Shown: positions 9,638-20,295 of the stretch, piece after piece
How positions within the stretch are numbered: the stretch's first letter is position 1
Layout of the letters: each line of letters opens with the position of its first letter
Origin: an uncultured Kangiella sp.
GTDB lineage: Bacteria > Pseudomonadota > Gammaproteobacteria > Enterobacterales > Kangiellaceae
Length of the DNA stretch: 64,000 nt
Reading direction: 5' to 3'
Assembly: GCA_947503435.1 (NCBI GenBank)
Contig: CANNDL010000003.1
Location: forward strand, 372,001 to 436,000
Notes under the pieces: model-generated
Told to the model about the DNA's origin: nothing
Databases searched by the model: none
What the model saw: only the letters and a program-made list of their open reading frames with translations
Made by a program: the position numbers and the translations under genes

Positions 9638-10273
9638 ATGGCTTTCGATAAACAAGAAGCTAAGTCGGTACTATTAGGACCGCTATTCAATAACAACCCA
9701 ATTGCCTTACAAGTTTTAGGTATTTGCTCTGCTTTAGCGGTTACCGTCAAATTAGAAACTGCTTTTGTAATGAGCTTGGCTTTGACAGCGGTTGTTGCTT
9801 TCTCAAACTTACTAATCAGTTTGATTCGTAAACATATTCCATCAAGCATTCGTATTATTGTACAAATGACGATTATTGCTTCTTTGGTAATCTTGGTTGA
9901 CCAAATCTTAAAAGCCTACGCTTACGATATATCAAAGCAGCTAGCGGTCTTTGTTGGTTTGATTATTACTAACTGTATCGTGATGGGTCGAGCCGAAGCT
10001 TACGCCATGAAAAATGGTCCATTTATGAGCTTCCTAGATGGTATTGGTAATGGATTAGGCTATTCGATTTTATTAATTGTAGTCGCTTTCTTCCGCGAAC
10101 TATTTGGCTCCGGCAAGCTCTGGGGGCAAACTATTTTCCAAACCGTTTCTGATGGTGGCTGGTACCAAACTAATGGCTTATTGCTATTACCAGCTAGTTC
10201 ATTCTTCATTATTGGTTTATTAATATGGGCTCTTCGTACTTGGAAGACTGATCAAGTCGAGGAGAAAGACTAA
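9638..10273 (+). CDS. nqrD: Na+-translocating NADH:quinone reductase subunit D
   Basis: This is an integral membrane subunit of about six helices (211 residues) that pairs with NqrE. The two half-motifs binding the intramembrane iron centre supply cysteines; one is visible in [16 protein letters not shown] and an N-terminal one in [11 protein letters not shown]. The family motif [13 protein letters not shown] lies in the second half. It overlaps the nqrE start by one base. NqrM, encoded downstream, is the known factor for iron-site assembly. Confidence 0.96.
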   Translation: MAFDKQEAKSVLLGPLFNNNPIALQVLGICSALAVTVKLETAFVMSLALTAVVAFSNLLISLIRKHIPSSIRIIVQMTIIASLVILVDQILKAYAYDISKQLAVFVGLIITNCIVMGRAEAYAMKNGPFMSFLDGIGNGLGYSILLIVVAFFRELFGSGKLWGQTIFQTVSDGGWYQTNGLLLLPASSFFIIGLLIWALRTWKTDQVEEKD

Positions 10274-10881
10274 TGGAACATTATATTTCTTTATTTGTAC
10301 GTGCAGTTTTCGTTGAAAACTTGGCACTATCATTCCTCTTGGGAATGTGTACTTTCTTAGCGGTATCTAAGAAAGTTCAAACCTCTATTGGCCTTGGTAT
10401 TGCAGTTGTTGTAGTACAAACCATTACCGTTCCAGTAAATAATTTACTATTAAACAACTTATTAGCTGAAGGCGCCTTAACTTGGGCTGGCTTTCCTGAG
10501 GCTGATTTAAGTTTCTTGGGATTGATTGTTTACATTGGCGTTATCGCGGCGGTTGTTCAAATCTTAGAGATGACTCTAGATAAGTTCTTCCCAGCACTTT
10601 ATCAGTCACTCGGTATCTTCTTACCTTTAATTACGGTGAACTGTGCCATTATGGGTGGTTCATTATTCATGGTAGAGAACAACTACAACTTGTCTGAGTC
10701 TGTTGTATTCGGTTTAGGCTCTGGTTTTGGTTGGGCATTAGCGATTGCTGCACTTGCCGGCATTCGTGAAAAAATGAAATACTCAGATGTACCTGATGGT
10801 CTACGTGGTTTAGGTATCACCTTTATCGTAGTTGGCTTAATGGCGCTTGGGTTTATGTCGTTTACTGGCATTAAGCTGTAA
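10273..10881 (+). CDS. nqrE: Na+-translocating NADH:quinone reductase subunit E
   Basis: This is an integral membrane subunit homologous to NqrD but in inverted topology, with 202 residues and about six helices. The cysteine motifs [13 protein letters not shown] and [11 protein letters not shown] mirror those in NqrD and complete the intramembrane iron site. [22 protein letters not shown] at the C-terminus is characteristic (split here only by reading order). It is translationally coupled to nqrD and followed after 11 bases by nqrF with an AGGGGAAC ribosome-binding site. Confidence 0.96.
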   Translation: MEHYISLFVRAVFVENLALSFLLGMCTFLAVSKKVQTSIGLGIAVVVVQTITVPVNNLLLNNLLAEGALTWAGFPEADLSFLGLIVYIGVIAAVVQILEMTLDKFFPALYQSLGIFLPLITVNCAIMGGSLFMVENNYNLSESVVFGLGSGFGWALAIAALAGIREKMKYSDVPDGLRGLGITFIVVGLMALGFMSFTGIKL

Positions 10882-10892
10882 GGGGAACACTA

Positions 10893-12119
10893 ATGAATGA
10901 AATAATTTTAGGCGTTGCCTTATTCACAGCAGTTATCTTGGCGTTAGTTTTCGTCATTTTACTTGCTCGTAAGCAACTCGTAAGCACAGGCGACGTTACT
11001 ATCGACATTAATGGCGATGCGGACAAAGCTATTAATGTGCAAGCTGGAGGCAAACTACTTAACGCATTAGCAGATTCGGGTATTTTTGTATCTTCTGCCT
11101 GTGGCGGTGGTGGAACTTGCGGTCAATGTATTTGCAAAGTAACTGACGGTGGTGGTTCTATTCTTCCTACTGAAGAAAGTCACATTAATAAACGTGAAGC
11201 AGCCGATGGTTACCGTTTATCTTGCCAAGTTGCTGTTAAGCAAGACATGAAAATTGAAGTGCCAGAAGAAGTGTTTGGTACTAAGAAATGGGAATGTGAA
11301 GTCATCTCTAATGAAAACAAGGCGACATTCATTAAAGAATTGAAACTTAAAATTCCTAATGGTGAAAGCGTACCGTTTCGTGCCGGTGGCTATATTCAAA
11401 TCGAAGCGCCTGCGTACAAATTGAAGTATTCAGAATTCGACGTTGAAGAAGAGTATCAAGAAGATTGGAATCGATTTAAATTATTCGATATTGAATCAGA
11501 AGTTAAGGAAGAAACCATCCGCGCTTATTCAATGGCTAATTACCCAATGGAAGAAGGCATTATCATGTTAAATGTGCGTATCGCTACGCCACCGCCGCGT
11601 GATATGTCGTTACCAGCGGGAAAGATGTCATCTTATATCTTTAATTTGAAACCTGGTGACAAAGTTACTATTTCTGGTCCTTATGGCGAATTTTACGCTA
11701 AAGAGACTAAAGCCGAAATGGTATTCGTGGGCGGTGGGGCCGGCATGGCGCCAATGCGTTCACATATCTTCGATCAGCTTCGTCGCATAAAGTCCGATCG
11801 TAAAATAAGCTTCTGGTATGGTGCTCGTTCAGTACGAGAAATGTTTTATGTTGAAGATTTCGATATGTTGGCTAAAGAGAATGACAACTTCGACTGGCAT
11901 GTAGCACTCTCAGACCCTCAGCCAGAAGATAATTGGGACGGTTACACAGGATTTATTCACAATGTACTTTTAGAAAATTATCTAAAAGATCACCCAGCTC
12001 CAGAAGATTGTGAATTTTATATGTGTGGGCCGCCGATGATGAATGCAGCTGTTATACAAATGCTAGAAGATCTAGGCGTTGAGCGTGAAAACATATTATT
12101 AGACGATTTTGGAGGCTAG
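10893..12119 (+). CDS. nqrF: Na+-translocating NADH:quinone reductase subunit F
   Basis: This is the NADH-oxidising entry subunit. It has an N-terminal membrane anchor (about 4-24), a ferredoxin-like [2Fe-2S] domain and a ferredoxin-NADP+-reductase-like FAD/NADH module. The cluster cysteines C70, C76, C79 and C111 sit at the positions known from Vibrio cholerae Nqr[10 protein letters not shown] binds [15 protein letters not shown] the NADH phosphates, and [12 protein letters not shown] is the C-terminal NADH motif. The 408 residues match the family. A strong terminator follows, so the six subunit genes form one unit. Confidence 0.97.
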   Translation: MNEIILGVALFTAVILALVFVILLARKQLVSTGDVTIDINGDADKAINVQAGGKLLNALADSGIFVSSACGGGGTCGQCICKVTDGGGSILPTEESHINKREAADGYRLSCQVAVKQDMKIEVPEEVFGTKKWECEVISNENKATFIKELKLKIPNGESVPFRAGGYIQIEAPAYKLKYSEFDVEEEYQEDWNRFKLFDIESEVKEETIRAYSMANYPMEEGIIMLNVRIATPPPRDMSLPAGKMSSYIFNLKPGDKVTISGPYGEFYAKETKAEMVFVGGGAGMAPMRSHIFDQLRRIKSDRKISFWYGARSVREMFYVEDFDMLAKENDNFDWHVALSDPQPEDNWDGYTGFIHNVLLENYLKDHPAPEDCEFYMCGPPMMNAAVIQMLEDLGVERENILLDDFGG

Positions 12120-12154
12120 CTTTACAAAGCTAACAATCGTTATTAAGTTCAGTT

Positions 12155-12187
12155 AAAATAGGTAGCAATATTGTTACCTATTTTTTT
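12155..12187 (+). terminator. Intrinsic terminator after nqrF
   Basis: A ten-base stem (AAAATAGGTA with TACCTATTTT) around GCAATATTGT ends in a run of seven T. It separates the structural nqr genes from the maturation genes; apbE starts only 11 bases later, so read-through or a local promoter must serve apbE. Confidence 0.85.
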
Positions 12188-12198
12188 GCCTGCTATTT

Positions 12199-13212
12199 AT
12201 GTCTCTTTATAAATTTCCGTTTTCACTGCTACTCTTCTCTGTTTTAGTTAGCTGCAGCAATGAATCTGACTATAAAAAAATCCTTGGCTCTACTATGGGA
12301 ACAAGCTACAGCGTGATTGCCAAAATTGATCAGCAGAGTATCAATGCAATCCATCAAGAAATAGAAACTGAGCTAGCCGATATTAATCAGCTAATGTCTA
12401 CCTACATTTCCGATTCTGAAATTAACCGATTCAACCGGTCTAACGATAACAATTGCTTCAAATTCTCAGATAAAACTTGGGCAGTACTACTAGCATCAAG
12501 GCAGGTGTACCAGGAAACCAATGGCGCCTTTGATATTACTGTAGGACCTCTGATTTCAAGGTGGGGTTTTAGCGTAGAAGAGTATGAACAAAAGGTTCCT
12601 TCGCAAAGCGAAGTGGAGTATTTATTAAGTCAGGTTGGAACCGACAAGCTTGTGTTTAATGAAATTGAACAATGTATTCGCAAAACTATCCCCAGCATGA
12701 CAATTAATTTATCTGCTATTGCTAAAGGGTTTGCCGTTGATCAACTGACAAATATTCTTAATCAACATCAAATATCCAACTATTTGGTGGAGATTGGTGG
12801 TGAAGTTAAAGCTAAGGGACTTAAAAATTATAATCAGAACTGGAAAGTTGCTGTTGAAAACCCTTCCGATAGTTTGCAAAAATCTCAGTCAACCGTAGTA
12901 AACTTACGCAATAGCTCCATTGCTACTTCTGGCGACTACCGCAATTACTTCGAGTATAAGGGTAAACGCTTTTCCCATACAATAAACCCCAAAACGGGCT
13001 ACTCTGTTGAACATAATTTAACGTCGGTCTCTGTTATCCACCCAAGCAACATGATGGCTGATGCTTATGCTACTGCATTTAATGTGATGGGGGCTAGTGA
13101 ATCCCATTTATTTGCCGATAATAATAATCTTGCCATTTATTCAATATCATTTGTACAAAATGAATCAAAGGTCATTGCAAATAAGCAATTTCAAGCCTAT
13201 ATAAGCCAATAA
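12199..13212 (+). CDS. apbE: FAD:protein FMN transferase (lipoprotein)
   Basis: This enzyme transfers FMN from FAD to threonines of NqrB and NqrC in the periplasm. The N-terminus is a lipoprotein signal with lipobox LVSC, so the mature protein is tethered to a membrane. Family motifs are GSTMGTSYSV near the start, the FDITVGPL motif, NLSAIAKGFAVDQL, EIGGEVKAKG and the C-terminal HTINPKTG and DAYATAFNVMG metal/substrate motifs. The length of 337 is normal. No clear ribosome-binding site precedes the ATG, and the nqrF terminator is immediately upstream. Confidence 0.95.
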   Translation: MSLYKFPFSLLLFSVLVSCSNESDYKKILGSTMGTSYSVIAKIDQQSINAIHQEIETELADINQLMSTYISDSEINRFNRSNDNNCFKFSDKTWAVLLASRQVYQETNGAFDITVGPLISRWGFSVEEYEQKVPSQSEVEYLLSQVGTDKLVFNEIEQCIRKTIPSMTINLSAIAKGFAVDQLTNILNQHQISNYLVEIGGEVKAKGLKNYNQNWKVAVENPSDSLQKSQSTVVNLRNSSIATSGDYRNYFEYKGKRFSHTINPKTGYSVEHNLTSVSVIHPSNMMADAYATAFNVMGASESHLFADNNNLAIYSISFVQNESKVIANKQFQAYISQ

Positions 13213-13255
13213 CTTATATGATAAAATATTGCTTAATTAGTAAGCAGGTACATTC

Positions 13256-13471
13256 ATGAGCACTTTTATTTTAGCTTTCTCACTTTTTGGTTTTGTCATA
13301 TTAATAATGGCTGTGGGCTATATCTTTCAACAAAAAAGAATTAGTGGAAGTTGTGGTGGCTTAGACGCCTTAGGAATAGAAAAATCCTGTGATTGTGAAA
13401 AACCTTGCGCAAAAAAACGCGCTCGACTAAGAAACGAGCGCCGATTAAATATACAAATTATCGAAGACTAA
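13256..13471 (+). CDS. nqrM: Na+-NQR iron-site maturation protein NqrM
   Basis: This small membrane protein (71 residues, DUF539 family) is needed for assembling the NqrD-NqrE iron centre. It has one N-terminal helix (about 3-23) followed by a cysteine-rich tail with SCGG and CDCEKPC, the expected metal-handling residues, and a basic end. It follows apbE by 43 bases and completes the nqr maturation set. The convergent CBS gene ends eight bases away. Confidence 0.93.
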   Translation: MSTFILAFSLFGFVILIMAVGYIFQQKRISGSCGGLDALGIEKSCDCEKPCAKKRARLRNERRLNIQIIED

Positions 13472-13479
13472 GCTTTCTT

Positions 13480-13887
13480 CTATTCCCAATTAACGCCAAT
13501 GTATTGCAACGCTTTTAAAATAGATTGGCGCGAAATCATCCCTACTAATTGACTCTTTTCTACAACAGGATACATGCGGCAATTATCCTGTAAAAAGCGC
13601 TCAGCAACGTCAGCAATACTATCATCGGGATGGCAGGTTCTGACATCTTTAGTCATTCTATCCATGACTCTATCGCCCAAATCCCCATGATAAATGGCGC
13701 TCAAAACAGTATGCAAACAGTCTTTTTCAGATAAGTATCCTACTAAGCGATTATGATCATCCAGCACAGGTGCGCCCGTTAAGCGATATTCCAGCATAGT
13801 TTGGGCAGCTTCGACTACATCAGTTTCTGGAGCCAAAGTAATCATGGCTGAAGTCATATAGTCTCTAACGGCAACTGATTTAAGCAT
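13480..13887 (-). CDS. Tandem CBS domain protein
   Basis: This is a stand-alone pair of CBS domains (about residues 7-62 and 75-130) in 135 residues, with the recurring VRDYMTSAMITLAPET and TGAPVLDDHNRLVGYLSE signatures. Such modules bind adenine nucleotides and act as energy or ligand sensors, but no catalytic partner is fused here. It lies alone between nqrM and the ompA-like gene with an intrinsic terminator upstream, so its target is unknown. Confidence 0.85.
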   Translation of the reverse strand: MLKSVAVRDYMTSAMITLAPETDVVEAAQTMLEYRLTGAPVLDDHNRLVGYLSEKDCLHTVLSAIYHGDLGDRVMDRMTKDVRTCHPDDSIADVAERFLQDNCRMYPVVEKSQLVGMISRQSILKALQYIGVNWE

Positions 13888-13977
13888 TCAGGACTCCTTT
13901 AATTTAATGTTAACTTATTGTTTTTAAGAATATTATTTTAGCTTAATTTGATAATAGCTTAATTATTTCTTACAGGC

Positions 13978-14011
13978 AAAATAAAACCCAGCCGAAGCTG
14001 GGTTTTATTTT
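13978..14011 (-). terminator. Intrinsic terminator of the OmpA-family gene
   Basis: A perfect 15-base inverted repeat, AAAATAAAACCCAGC, surrounds a CGAA-position tetraloop. A/T-rich flanks on both sides make it potentially bidirectional. It lies 22 bases past the OmpA stop. Confidence 0.85.
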
Positions 14012-14032
14012 ATAGATGTATAAAAGTATTAA

Positions 14033-15205
14033 TTACTTTTCAACAACAGTCTCTAAATGCGCTTCAGCACGACGGTTCATAGCACGACCTTCAGCAGTAG
14101 AATTATCTGCGATTGGGTTTGCTTCACCATAACCAATACCCGATAAGCGAGATGCTGCAATACCGAAGTTGCTTACTAAGTAGTTAACTACAGAGTCTGC
14201 ACGACGTTGAGATAAAGATTTGTTGTAACTTGCGGCGCCAACACTGTCAGTGTGACCTTGGATTTCAGCATTTACATCAGGATATTGACGCATAAACTCA
14301 GCTACTTTAGAGATTTCAGCAACCATTCCTGGCTTGATAGCAGCTTTGTTAGTGTCGAAGTTCAAGCGCATATCGATAACCACTTTCTCTTCTAACTTAA
14401 CACGACAACCTTTCTCGTCTACTTTTGCACCAGCTGGTGTGTTTGGACAAGCATCTTGGTAGTCATATACGCCGTCACCGTCCGAATCTAATGGGCAGCC
14501 ATAAGAATCAACACGTGCGCCTGCAGGAGTACCAGGACAACGATCGTTTGCGTCGATTACACCATCACCATCAGAATCTTTAGGAGCTTTTACTGGCTCT
14601 TTAACAACTGCAGGTGAATCATACTCTGTAGAACCAAAGAAATAACCAAAGCCAACATACAATAATTTGTCGTCACCAAAATCTGTGTCGCCATCTAAGA
14701 AGTCAACGCCAGCACGAACAAACGCATGCTTAGAAGCAAAGTGCTGTATACCTACACCTAGCTTGATATATTCATTCTCTTCAAGTTGAGAAGGAATTAA
14801 GTAAGGGCTAGCACCGCCGCCAGCATCTACATTATATCGACCTAAACCAAACTTCAGAAACGGGCTTGTAGTAGTACTACCTAACCAGTCAGTATCATTA
14901 TAAAGGAAATCGACACCATACGACTCCAAGTCAAATCTGCCTGTTAAAGGTTCATCTCTAGAGCCTGTTTTATCAAGATCATCGAAATAAGCATAATGAC
15001 CTTCAATAGCCCAATTTTTATTGAACATCCAGCCAATATTAGTACCAAAAGTATCTTGATCGCCTAAGTTTCTTGCAACATCAAAATCAGCATTTGTCCA
15101 ATTTATCATTCCGTAGGCACCGCTACGATCCTTTACTTCACCTTCACCTGCGAAACCTGCAACGCTTGCAGATAATAAGCAAGCACCAATTATTAACTTC
15201 TTCAT
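14033..15205 (-). CDS. OmpA-family outer membrane protein with calcium-binding linker
   Basis: This is an outer-membrane beta-barrel protein of 390 residues anchored to peptidoglycan. A signal peptide (about 1-19, ending VAGFAG) precedes an eight-strand-type barrel (about 25-195). A linker with two thrombospondin type 3-like repeats (DSDGDGVIDANDRCPGTPAG and the related DSDGDGVYDYQDACPNTPAG) has calcium-binding aspartates and disulfide cysteines. The C-terminal OmpA domain carries NFDTNKAAIKP, the HTDSVGAASYNKSLSQRRA peptidoglycan-binding motif and GEANPIADN. The layout resembles OprF/OmpA of related bacteria. A promoter and a terminator flank it, so it is monocistronic. Confidence 0.92.
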   Translation of the reverse strand: MKKLIIGACLLSASVAGFAGEGEVKDRSGAYGMINWTNADFDVARNLGDQDTFGTNIGWMFNKNWAIEGHYAYFDDLDKTGSRDEPLTGRFDLESYGVDFLYNDTDWLGSTTTSPFLKFGLGRYNVDAGGGASPYLIPSQLEENEYIKLGVGIQHFASKHAFVRAGVDFLDGDTDFGDDKLLYVGFGYFFGSTEYDSPAVVKEPVKAPKDSDGDGVIDANDRCPGTPAGARVDSYGCPLDSDGDGVYDYQDACPNTPAGAKVDEKGCRVKLEEKVVIDMRLNFDTNKAAIKPGMVAEISKVAEFMRQYPDVNAEIQGHTDSVGAASYNKSLSQRRADSVVNYLVSNFGIAASRLSGIGYGEANPIADNSTAEGRAMNRRAEAHLETVVEK

Positions 15206-15258
15206 TTGATTTGCCCTCTCTTATTTAGAAGTATTCCAATTATCATAAAATCTCTGAT

Positions 15259-15288
15259 AGTATACATGAAACAATAACTTATATACAA
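15259..15288 (-). promoter_or_regulatory. Probable sigma-70 promoter of the OmpA-family gene
   Basis: On the minus strand TTGTAT (15288-15283) and TATACT (15264-15259) are spaced by 18 bases, about 54 bases upstream of the ATG. The ribosome-binding site is GAGAGGG. Confidence 0.55.
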
Positions 15289-15334
15289 AAAATAGTATCT
15301 ATTTTAATGAATTTTACATCCTAAGTTATTGATC

Positions 15335-16663
15335 TTAGCTAACAAAAGCAGCTATTTCTTCAGCTTTACTCTTTGCTAATTCACTGTTTTCAGCTTCAAC
15401 CATTACTCGGATTAAAGGTTCAGTGCCTGAAGCCCTAATCAAAACCCGCCCCAAACCAGCCAATTCCGCTTCAGCTTGTTTGATAATTGCCTGTAGTTTT
15501 TCAGATTTCAGGGCATTCTTAGCATCTGTTACTCGAATATTAATCAATGTTTGAGGATACAAGGGGGTTTTGCATACCAAAGTATTCAGATCTTCATTAG
15601 ATGATTTTAGCATTTTCAATACTTGCAGTGCGGCAATAATTCCATCACCAGTGGTGTTGTGCTCAAGACTAATTACATGTCCAGAAGACTCTCCTCCTAA
15701 CACCCAATTATTCCTTTTCAACTCTTCCATCACGTATCGATCACCAACTTTCGCTCTAGAAAAAGGCACATCGATTTCTTCAAGGGCTTTCTCAACGGCC
15801 ATATTAGTCATTAAGGTACCGACCACGCCACCTATCAACTTCCCTTGTTTTTTCAACGATTGAGCAATTAATAATATTAATTGATCTCCATTAACCAGTT
15901 CTCCTTTCGAATCGATCATCATGACTCGATCTGCATCTCCATCAAAAGCAATACCCAGGTCTGCTTTCTCAAACAAAACCTTTTCTGCTAGGGGTTTAGT
16001 ATAAGTTGCGCCTCTTTCCTGATTGATATTCAAACCATCAGGACTAACTCCAATTTTAACAACTTCCGCGCCTAATTCTTTAAACACATAAGGCGCAATA
16101 TGATAAGCCGCTCCATGAGCACAATCTAAAACTATTTTCATGCCTTTCAACGAAAAGTCATTCGGTACACTTGCTTTGCAAAATTCAATATATCGAGCTG
16201 CTGCATCCTCAATTCGATAGGCTTTTCCTAGATACTCAGACGATAAAGAAGTCATTTCTTGATCAAGTATTTTTTCTATTTCCAGCTCTACTTCATCCGA
16301 CAATTTTGTACCATCTTTTGAAAAGAATTTTATACCATTATCATGAAAAGGGTTATGAGAAGCACTTATAACAATGCCGGCATCGGCTCTAAATGTTCTT
16401 GTTAAATAGGCCACCGCTGGTGTCGGCATAGGTCCTACTAACAGACTATCTACCCCAGCTGCAGTTAAACCCGCTTCAAGTACAGATTCAAACATGTAGC
16501 CTGAAATTCGAGTATCTTTACCAATAACAACCTTGCCACGACTCTTGCCATTTTGGGCTAATACCTTTCCTGCCGCCCAACCTAATTTTAAAACAAATTC
16601 TGGTGTAATAGGGAATTGCCCAACGGTGCCTCGAATACCATCAGTTCCAAAATATTTTCTCAT
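15335..16663 (-). CDS. glmM: Phosphoglucosamine mutase
   Basis: This enzyme converts glucosamine 6-phosphate to glucosamine 1-phosphate for UDP-GlcNAc, hence for peptidoglycan and lipopolysaccharide. The phosphoserine is S102 in [12 protein letters not shown]. The magnesium loop is FDGDADRVM, the sugar-binding motif GGESSGH and the phosphate-binding loop [11 protein letters not shown]. Length (442) is normal. It follows folP by 18 bases in the ftsH-folP-glmM order typical of gammaproteobacteria. Confidence 0.97.
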   Translation of the reverse strand: MRKYFGTDGIRGTVGQFPITPEFVLKLGWAAGKVLAQNGKSRGKVVIGKDTRISGYMFESVLEAGLTAAGVDSLLVGPMPTPAVAYLTRTFRADAGIVISASHNPFHDNGIKFFSKDGTKLSDEVELEIEKILDQEMTSLSSEYLGKAYRIEDAAARYIEFCKASVPNDFSLKGMKIVLDCAHGAAYHIAPYVFKELGAEVVKIGVSPDGLNINQERGATYTKPLAEKVLFEKADLGIAFDGDADRVMMIDSKGELVNGDQLILLIAQSLKKQGKLIGGVVGTLMTNMAVEKALEEIDVPFSRAKVGDRYVMEELKRNNWVLGGESSGHVISLEHNTTGDGIIAALQVLKMLKSSNEDLNTLVCKTPLYPQTLINIRVTDAKNALKSEKLQAIIKQAEAELAGLGRVLIRASGTEPLIRVMVEAENSELAKSKAEEIAAFVS

Positions 16664-16681
16664 TGTTATTTTCCTTTATTC

Positions 16682-17494
16682 TTATTTAATACTTTCTATT
16701 GCTTTATAAACTTCAATTGCTTCTTTGGTTGCCTTTACATCATGCACTCTCAAGATTTTAGCACCTTTTGTTACCGCAATTAAGCCCGCGGCTACGCTAG
16801 CAATCATTCTTTGATCAATATCAAGCCCTAAAATTTCGGAAAACATCCTCTTACGAGAAACCCCTACTAACAAGGGTAATCCGTCAATACTCAAGCCTGC
16901 TATCTCTTTCAATAACTCGCAGTTATGCTCCAATGCTTTTCCAAAACCAATGCCTGGGTCTAAACAAATACGCTCTTTATCTATCCCTGAAGATAAACAA
17001 GCCTCAACTCTGGACTGTAAAAAATCTCTTACTTCCACAACCACATTTTCATAACTAGGATGGACTTGCATATCCCTAGGTTGACCTTGCATATGCATTA
17101 AGCACACATCCACATTAGCTTCTGCAACAACTGCTAGTGCTCCTTCTTCTTGCAAAGCCCGCACATCATTGATCATAGAAACACCAGCGCTTATGGCCGC
17201 TTGCATAACCTGTGGTTTAGAAGTGTCAATGGAAATAGCGATATCTAATTGCTTTATTGATTCGAGTAGCGGCATAACTCGTTCTAATTCATCTTGCTCA
17301 GCAACTGATTTAGCTCCGGGTCGAGTTGACTCGCCTCCAATATCAATAATATCAACTCCATCCCTAACCATTTTTTCAGCATGTTTTAATGCATGAGAGT
17401 ATTGGCTAAAACGGCCACCATCGGAAAAAGAGTCTGGGGTCACATTTAGAATCCCCATTACTAATGGACCAGGCTTTTTTAAAATTGATTCCAT
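16682..17494 (-). CDS. folP: Dihydropteroate synthase
   Basis: This enzyme joins p-aminobenzoate to a pterin diphosphate in folate synthesis and is the sulfonamide target. Motifs include MGILNVTPDSFSDGG, DIIDIGGESTRPGA, CLDPGIGFGK and LVGVSRKRMF, in the correct order for a TIM barrel. I chose the ATG at 17492-17494 (271 residues). The frame also has a TTG at 17546-17548, but that codon and the next seven lie inside the ftsH terminator stem. The short form has the usual distance to the first beta strand. Confidence 0.95.
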   Translation of the reverse strand: MESILKKPGPLVMGILNVTPDSFSDGGRFSQYSHALKHAEKMVRDGVDIIDIGGESTRPGAKSVAEQDELERVMPLLESIKQLDIAISIDTSKPQVMQAAISAGVSMINDVRALQEEGALAVVAEANVDVCLMHMQGQPRDMQVHPSYENVVVEVRDFLQSRVEACLSSGIDKERICLDPGIGFGKALEHNCELLKEIAGLSIDGLPLLVGVSRKRMFSEILGLDIDQRMIASVAAGLIAVTKGAKILRVHDVKATKEAIEVYKAIESIK

Positions 17495-17519
17495 CGTTTT
17501 TATTTTATTCCAAGCTAGA

Positions 17520-17546
17520 AAAGAAAAAGGCCCGATGGGCCTTTTC
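17520..17546 (-). terminator. Intrinsic terminator after ftsH
   Basis: AAAAGGCCC and its complement surround a three-base loop, followed on the minus strand by CTTTTTCTTTTC-type T-rich sequence. It begins five bases beyond the ftsH stop and would separate ftsH from folP, at least partly. Confidence 0.75.
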
Positions 17547-17550
17547 AAAT

Positions 17551-19494
17551 TTATTCTTCGCGCAACTTAACTACAACGGCCGAACCCTCTTGCTCCTCAT
17601 CGGAGGGTTGAGGATCTTTCGGCGGCTCTTTAGGACCGTCCGGCTTATCATTCCAACCTTTTGGTGGTTGCGGATCATTGCCTTCCATAATTTCTGCAAT
17701 CTGCTTTGCATCAATGGTTTCATATTTCATTAAGGCATCAGACATGGCATGCAACTTGTCCAAATTTTCTTTCAATATTTTTTCAGCGCGTTTATAGTTT
17801 CGATCAATAAAGTCACGTATTTCTTCATCAATTGCACGCGCCGTATCATCAGCAATATTTTTATGCTGCGTTACCGATCGACCTAGGAAAACTTCACCTT
17901 CGTCTTGCGCATAAGATAAAGGTCCTAATTTATCAGACAAACCCCACTTAGTTACCATATTGCGTGCAATATCCGTTGCGCGCTCTATATCATTAGAGGC
18001 TCCAGTGGTAACTTGATCTGGCCCATTTAAGATTTCTTCGGCTATTCGCCCGCCAAATAAAGAAGACAATTGAGATTCAAGTTGTTCTTTTGACATTGAA
18101 TAACGGTCTTGCTCAGGCAGATACATAGTTACGCCTAAAGCACGACCCCGCGGAATGATACTAACTTTATAAACCGGATCATGGCTTGGAACTTTCAGAC
18201 CAACAATTGCATGACCAGCTTCATGATAAGCAGTATTACGCTTTTCTTCTTCAGTCATCACCATTGATCGGCGTTCTGCACCCATCATAATTTTATCTTT
18301 AGCTTTTTCAAAGTGCTCCATATTTACCGTGCGCATATTTTCACGAGCAGCAAATAAAGCAGCTTCATTAACCAAATTAGCTAAATCTGCGCCAGAAAAA
18401 CCCGGAGTACCACGAGCTATAACGCCTGCTTCAACATTGTCGGATGCTGGCACTTTACGCATATGAACTTGTAGGATTTTTTCTCGTCCTTTGATATCGG
18501 GTAAACCAACTACCACTTGGCGGTCAAAGCGACCTGGACGCAACAAGGCAGGATCTAACACATCAGGACGGTTAGTCGCGGCAATAACAATCACCCCTTC
18601 TCCGCCTTCAAATCCATCCATCTCAACTAACAATTGGTTCAGGGTCTGCTCACGCTCATCGTGACCACCACCCATGCCAGCACCACGATGGCGACCTACG
18701 GCATCAATCTCATCAATAAAGATAATACAAGGCGCATGTTTTTTCGCTTGATCAAACATATCTCGAACACGCGAAGCACCCACACCAACAAACATTTCTA
18801 CAAAGTCAGAACCTGAAATCGTAAAGAACGGTACTTTTGCTTCTCCTGCAATGGCTCTTGCTAGTAAGGTTTTACCCGTGCCCGGAGGGCCAACCATCAA
18901 AACACCGCGTGGAATTGTGCCACCTAACTTTTGATATTTACGAGGATCACGTAAGAAATCGACTAATTCGCCAACTTCTTCTTTGGCCTCTTCAACGCCA
19001 GCTACATCAGCAAAAGTTGTTTTAACTTGGTCTTCGGAAAGCATACGCGCTTTTGACTTACCAAAAGACAGAGCACCGCCGCCTTTACCGCCGCCTTGCA
19101 TCTGACGCATAAAGTAAATCCAAACTGCAATTAATAATAAAATTGGGCCAAAAGTAAATAAAATAGTACTAAAGCTATTCCCTTCCGGTTTCACTGCTTC
19201 ATAATCAACTTTATTTTCTAATAAAATTTCATTCAGCTTTTCAACACTACCAGCAGGAATTTGCGCAACAATTTGATTCTCATCATTGTTTGCATCAACT
19301 TGCCCAATAGCTAATCCACCGCCATTAGGGTCGATTTTAACCTTGGCAAACTCTTTGTTTTCAATTTTTTGAACAAATTCACTAAATGGAACTTTACTAT
19401 TATCCATTGCACGTTGATTCACTTGCTCAATTACAAAAAACAAAATAATGGCTGTTACAGCCCAAAACAGTATATTTTTCACTAAGTCGTTCAA
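17551..19494 (-). CDS. ftsH: ATP-dependent zinc metalloprotease FtsH
   Basis: This is the membrane-bound AAA+ protease that degrades misassembled membrane proteins and regulators such as sigma-32 and LpxC. It has two N-terminal membrane helices (about 5-23 and 107-127) enclosing a periplasmic domain. Walker A is GPPGTGKT and Walker [16 protein letters not shown], followed by the second region of homology [19 protein letters not shown]. The zinc site HEAGH lies near residue 420. The C-terminal tail is proline- and acid-rich. The 647 residues match the family. It is downstream of rlmE, as in most gammaproteobacteria. Confidence 0.98.
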   Translation of the reverse strand: MNDLVKNILFWAVTAIILFFVIEQVNQRAMDNSKVPFSEFVQKIENKEFAKVKIDPNGGGLAIGQVDANNDENQIVAQIPAGSVEKLNEILLENKVDYEAVKPEGNSFSTILFTFGPILLLIAVWIYFMRQMQGGGKGGGALSFGKSKARMLSEDQVKTTFADVAGVEEAKEEVGELVDFLRDPRKYQKLGGTIPRGVLMVGPPGTGKTLLARAIAGEAKVPFFTISGSDFVEMFVGVGASRVRDMFDQAKKHAPCIIFIDEIDAVGRHRGAGMGGGHDEREQTLNQLLVEMDGFEGGEGVIVIAATNRPDVLDPALLRPGRFDRQVVVGLPDIKGREKILQVHMRKVPASDNVEAGVIARGTPGFSGADLANLVNEAALFAARENMRTVNMEHFEKAKDKIMMGAERRSMVMTEEEKRNTAYHEAGHAIVGLKVPSHDPVYKVSIIPRGRALGVTMYLPEQDRYSMSKEQLESQLSSLFGGRIAEEILNGPDQVTTGASNDIERATDIARNMVTKWGLSDKLGPLSYAQDEGEVFLGRSVTQHKNIADDTARAIDEEIRDFIDRNYKRAEKILKENLDKLHAMSDALMKYETIDAKQIAEIMEGNDPQPPKGWNDKPDGPKEPPKDPQPSDEEQEGSAVVVKLREE

Positions 19495-19631
19495 ACTTGA
19501 ACCTCAACTTTTACGGCTTGCTTGCCATTTTCTATTAATAAATACATTATGCCATGCTGACTAAAGAACTGAAGCCCCATTTACAAAAGCTAACAAGTTT
19601 CTTTTATCATTCAAGCAGTTATCTTTAACGA

Positions 19632-20252
19632 TTATCCTTTAAAACCTTGTGCTAAAACATACACTTCACGAGATCTATCACGAGATGCATCAGGCTTTCG
19701 AATCATCACCTTTGAAAACATTTGGCGACATTGACGTACATAATCATCAAACCCTTCGCCCTGAAACACTTTAACTAAATAGGAGCCGCCCTTTGCTAAG
19801 ACATTTTGTGCCAAGTCTAAGGCTAATTCAGTCAAGTACATAGCCCGCGGAATATCAACAGCATCTACACCACTCATATTGGGGGCCATATCCGATAAAA
19901 CAAGGTCCGCCTTTCGCTGGCCAATACTCTCCAACAATTGATTCAATACAGTTTCTTCGCGAAAATCACCCTGAATAAAGTGCACATCAGCTAAAGCATC
20001 CATTTCTAAAATATCTAAAGCAAAAATATTACCATTTGAACCTATCTTCAAACCGCAATACTGAGACCAGCCTCCTGGCGCTGCGCCTAAGTCCACTATA
20101 GTATGGCCAGCCTTAACCAAGTTATATTTCTTATCCAGTTCCTCTAACTTATAAACTGCACGCGAACGATAACCGTCCTTTTGAGAACGCTTAACATAAT
20201 GATCATCGAAATGCTCTTTCATCCAACGATGGCTGCTTTTACTTTTTCCCAT
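19632..20252 (-). CDS. rlmE: 23S rRNA 2'-O-methyltransferase (U2552)
   Basis: This is the heat-shock methyltransferase RlmE/RrmJ/FtsJ, which modifies the ribosomal A-loop late in 50S assembly. The 206 residues show the SAM-binding [14 protein letters not shown], the [13 protein letters not shown] motif with its catalytic aspartate, and [12 protein letters not shown] with the catalytic lysine. The basic N-terminus ([19 protein letters not shown]) is typical. It is divergent from yhbY and upstream of ftsH, an arrangement conserved in the class. Confidence 0.96.
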   Translation of the reverse strand: MGKSKSSHRWMKEHFDDHYVKRSQKDGYRSRAVYKLEELDKKYNLVKAGHTIVDLGAAPGGWSQYCGLKIGSNGNIFALDILEMDALADVHFIQGDFREETVLNQLLESIGQRKADLVLSDMAPNMSGVDAVDIPRAMYLTELALDLAQNVLAKGGSYLVKVFQGEGFDDYVRQCRQMFSKVMIRKPDASRDRSREVYVLAQGFKG

Positions 20253-20295
20253 ATCTTTAAATAAACGCTATCACTAAATTACTAAAAGTCTCTCT

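Noticed and set aside
17495-17548. Longer folP start (TTG at 17548)
   Set aside because: The first codons coincide with the ftsH terminator stem, and the shorter ATG form has normal family length.
19575-19583. CCCCATTTA on the plus strand, like a sigma-32 -10 box
   Set aside because: No CTTGAA-like -35 at the right distance, and no plus-strand gene follows.
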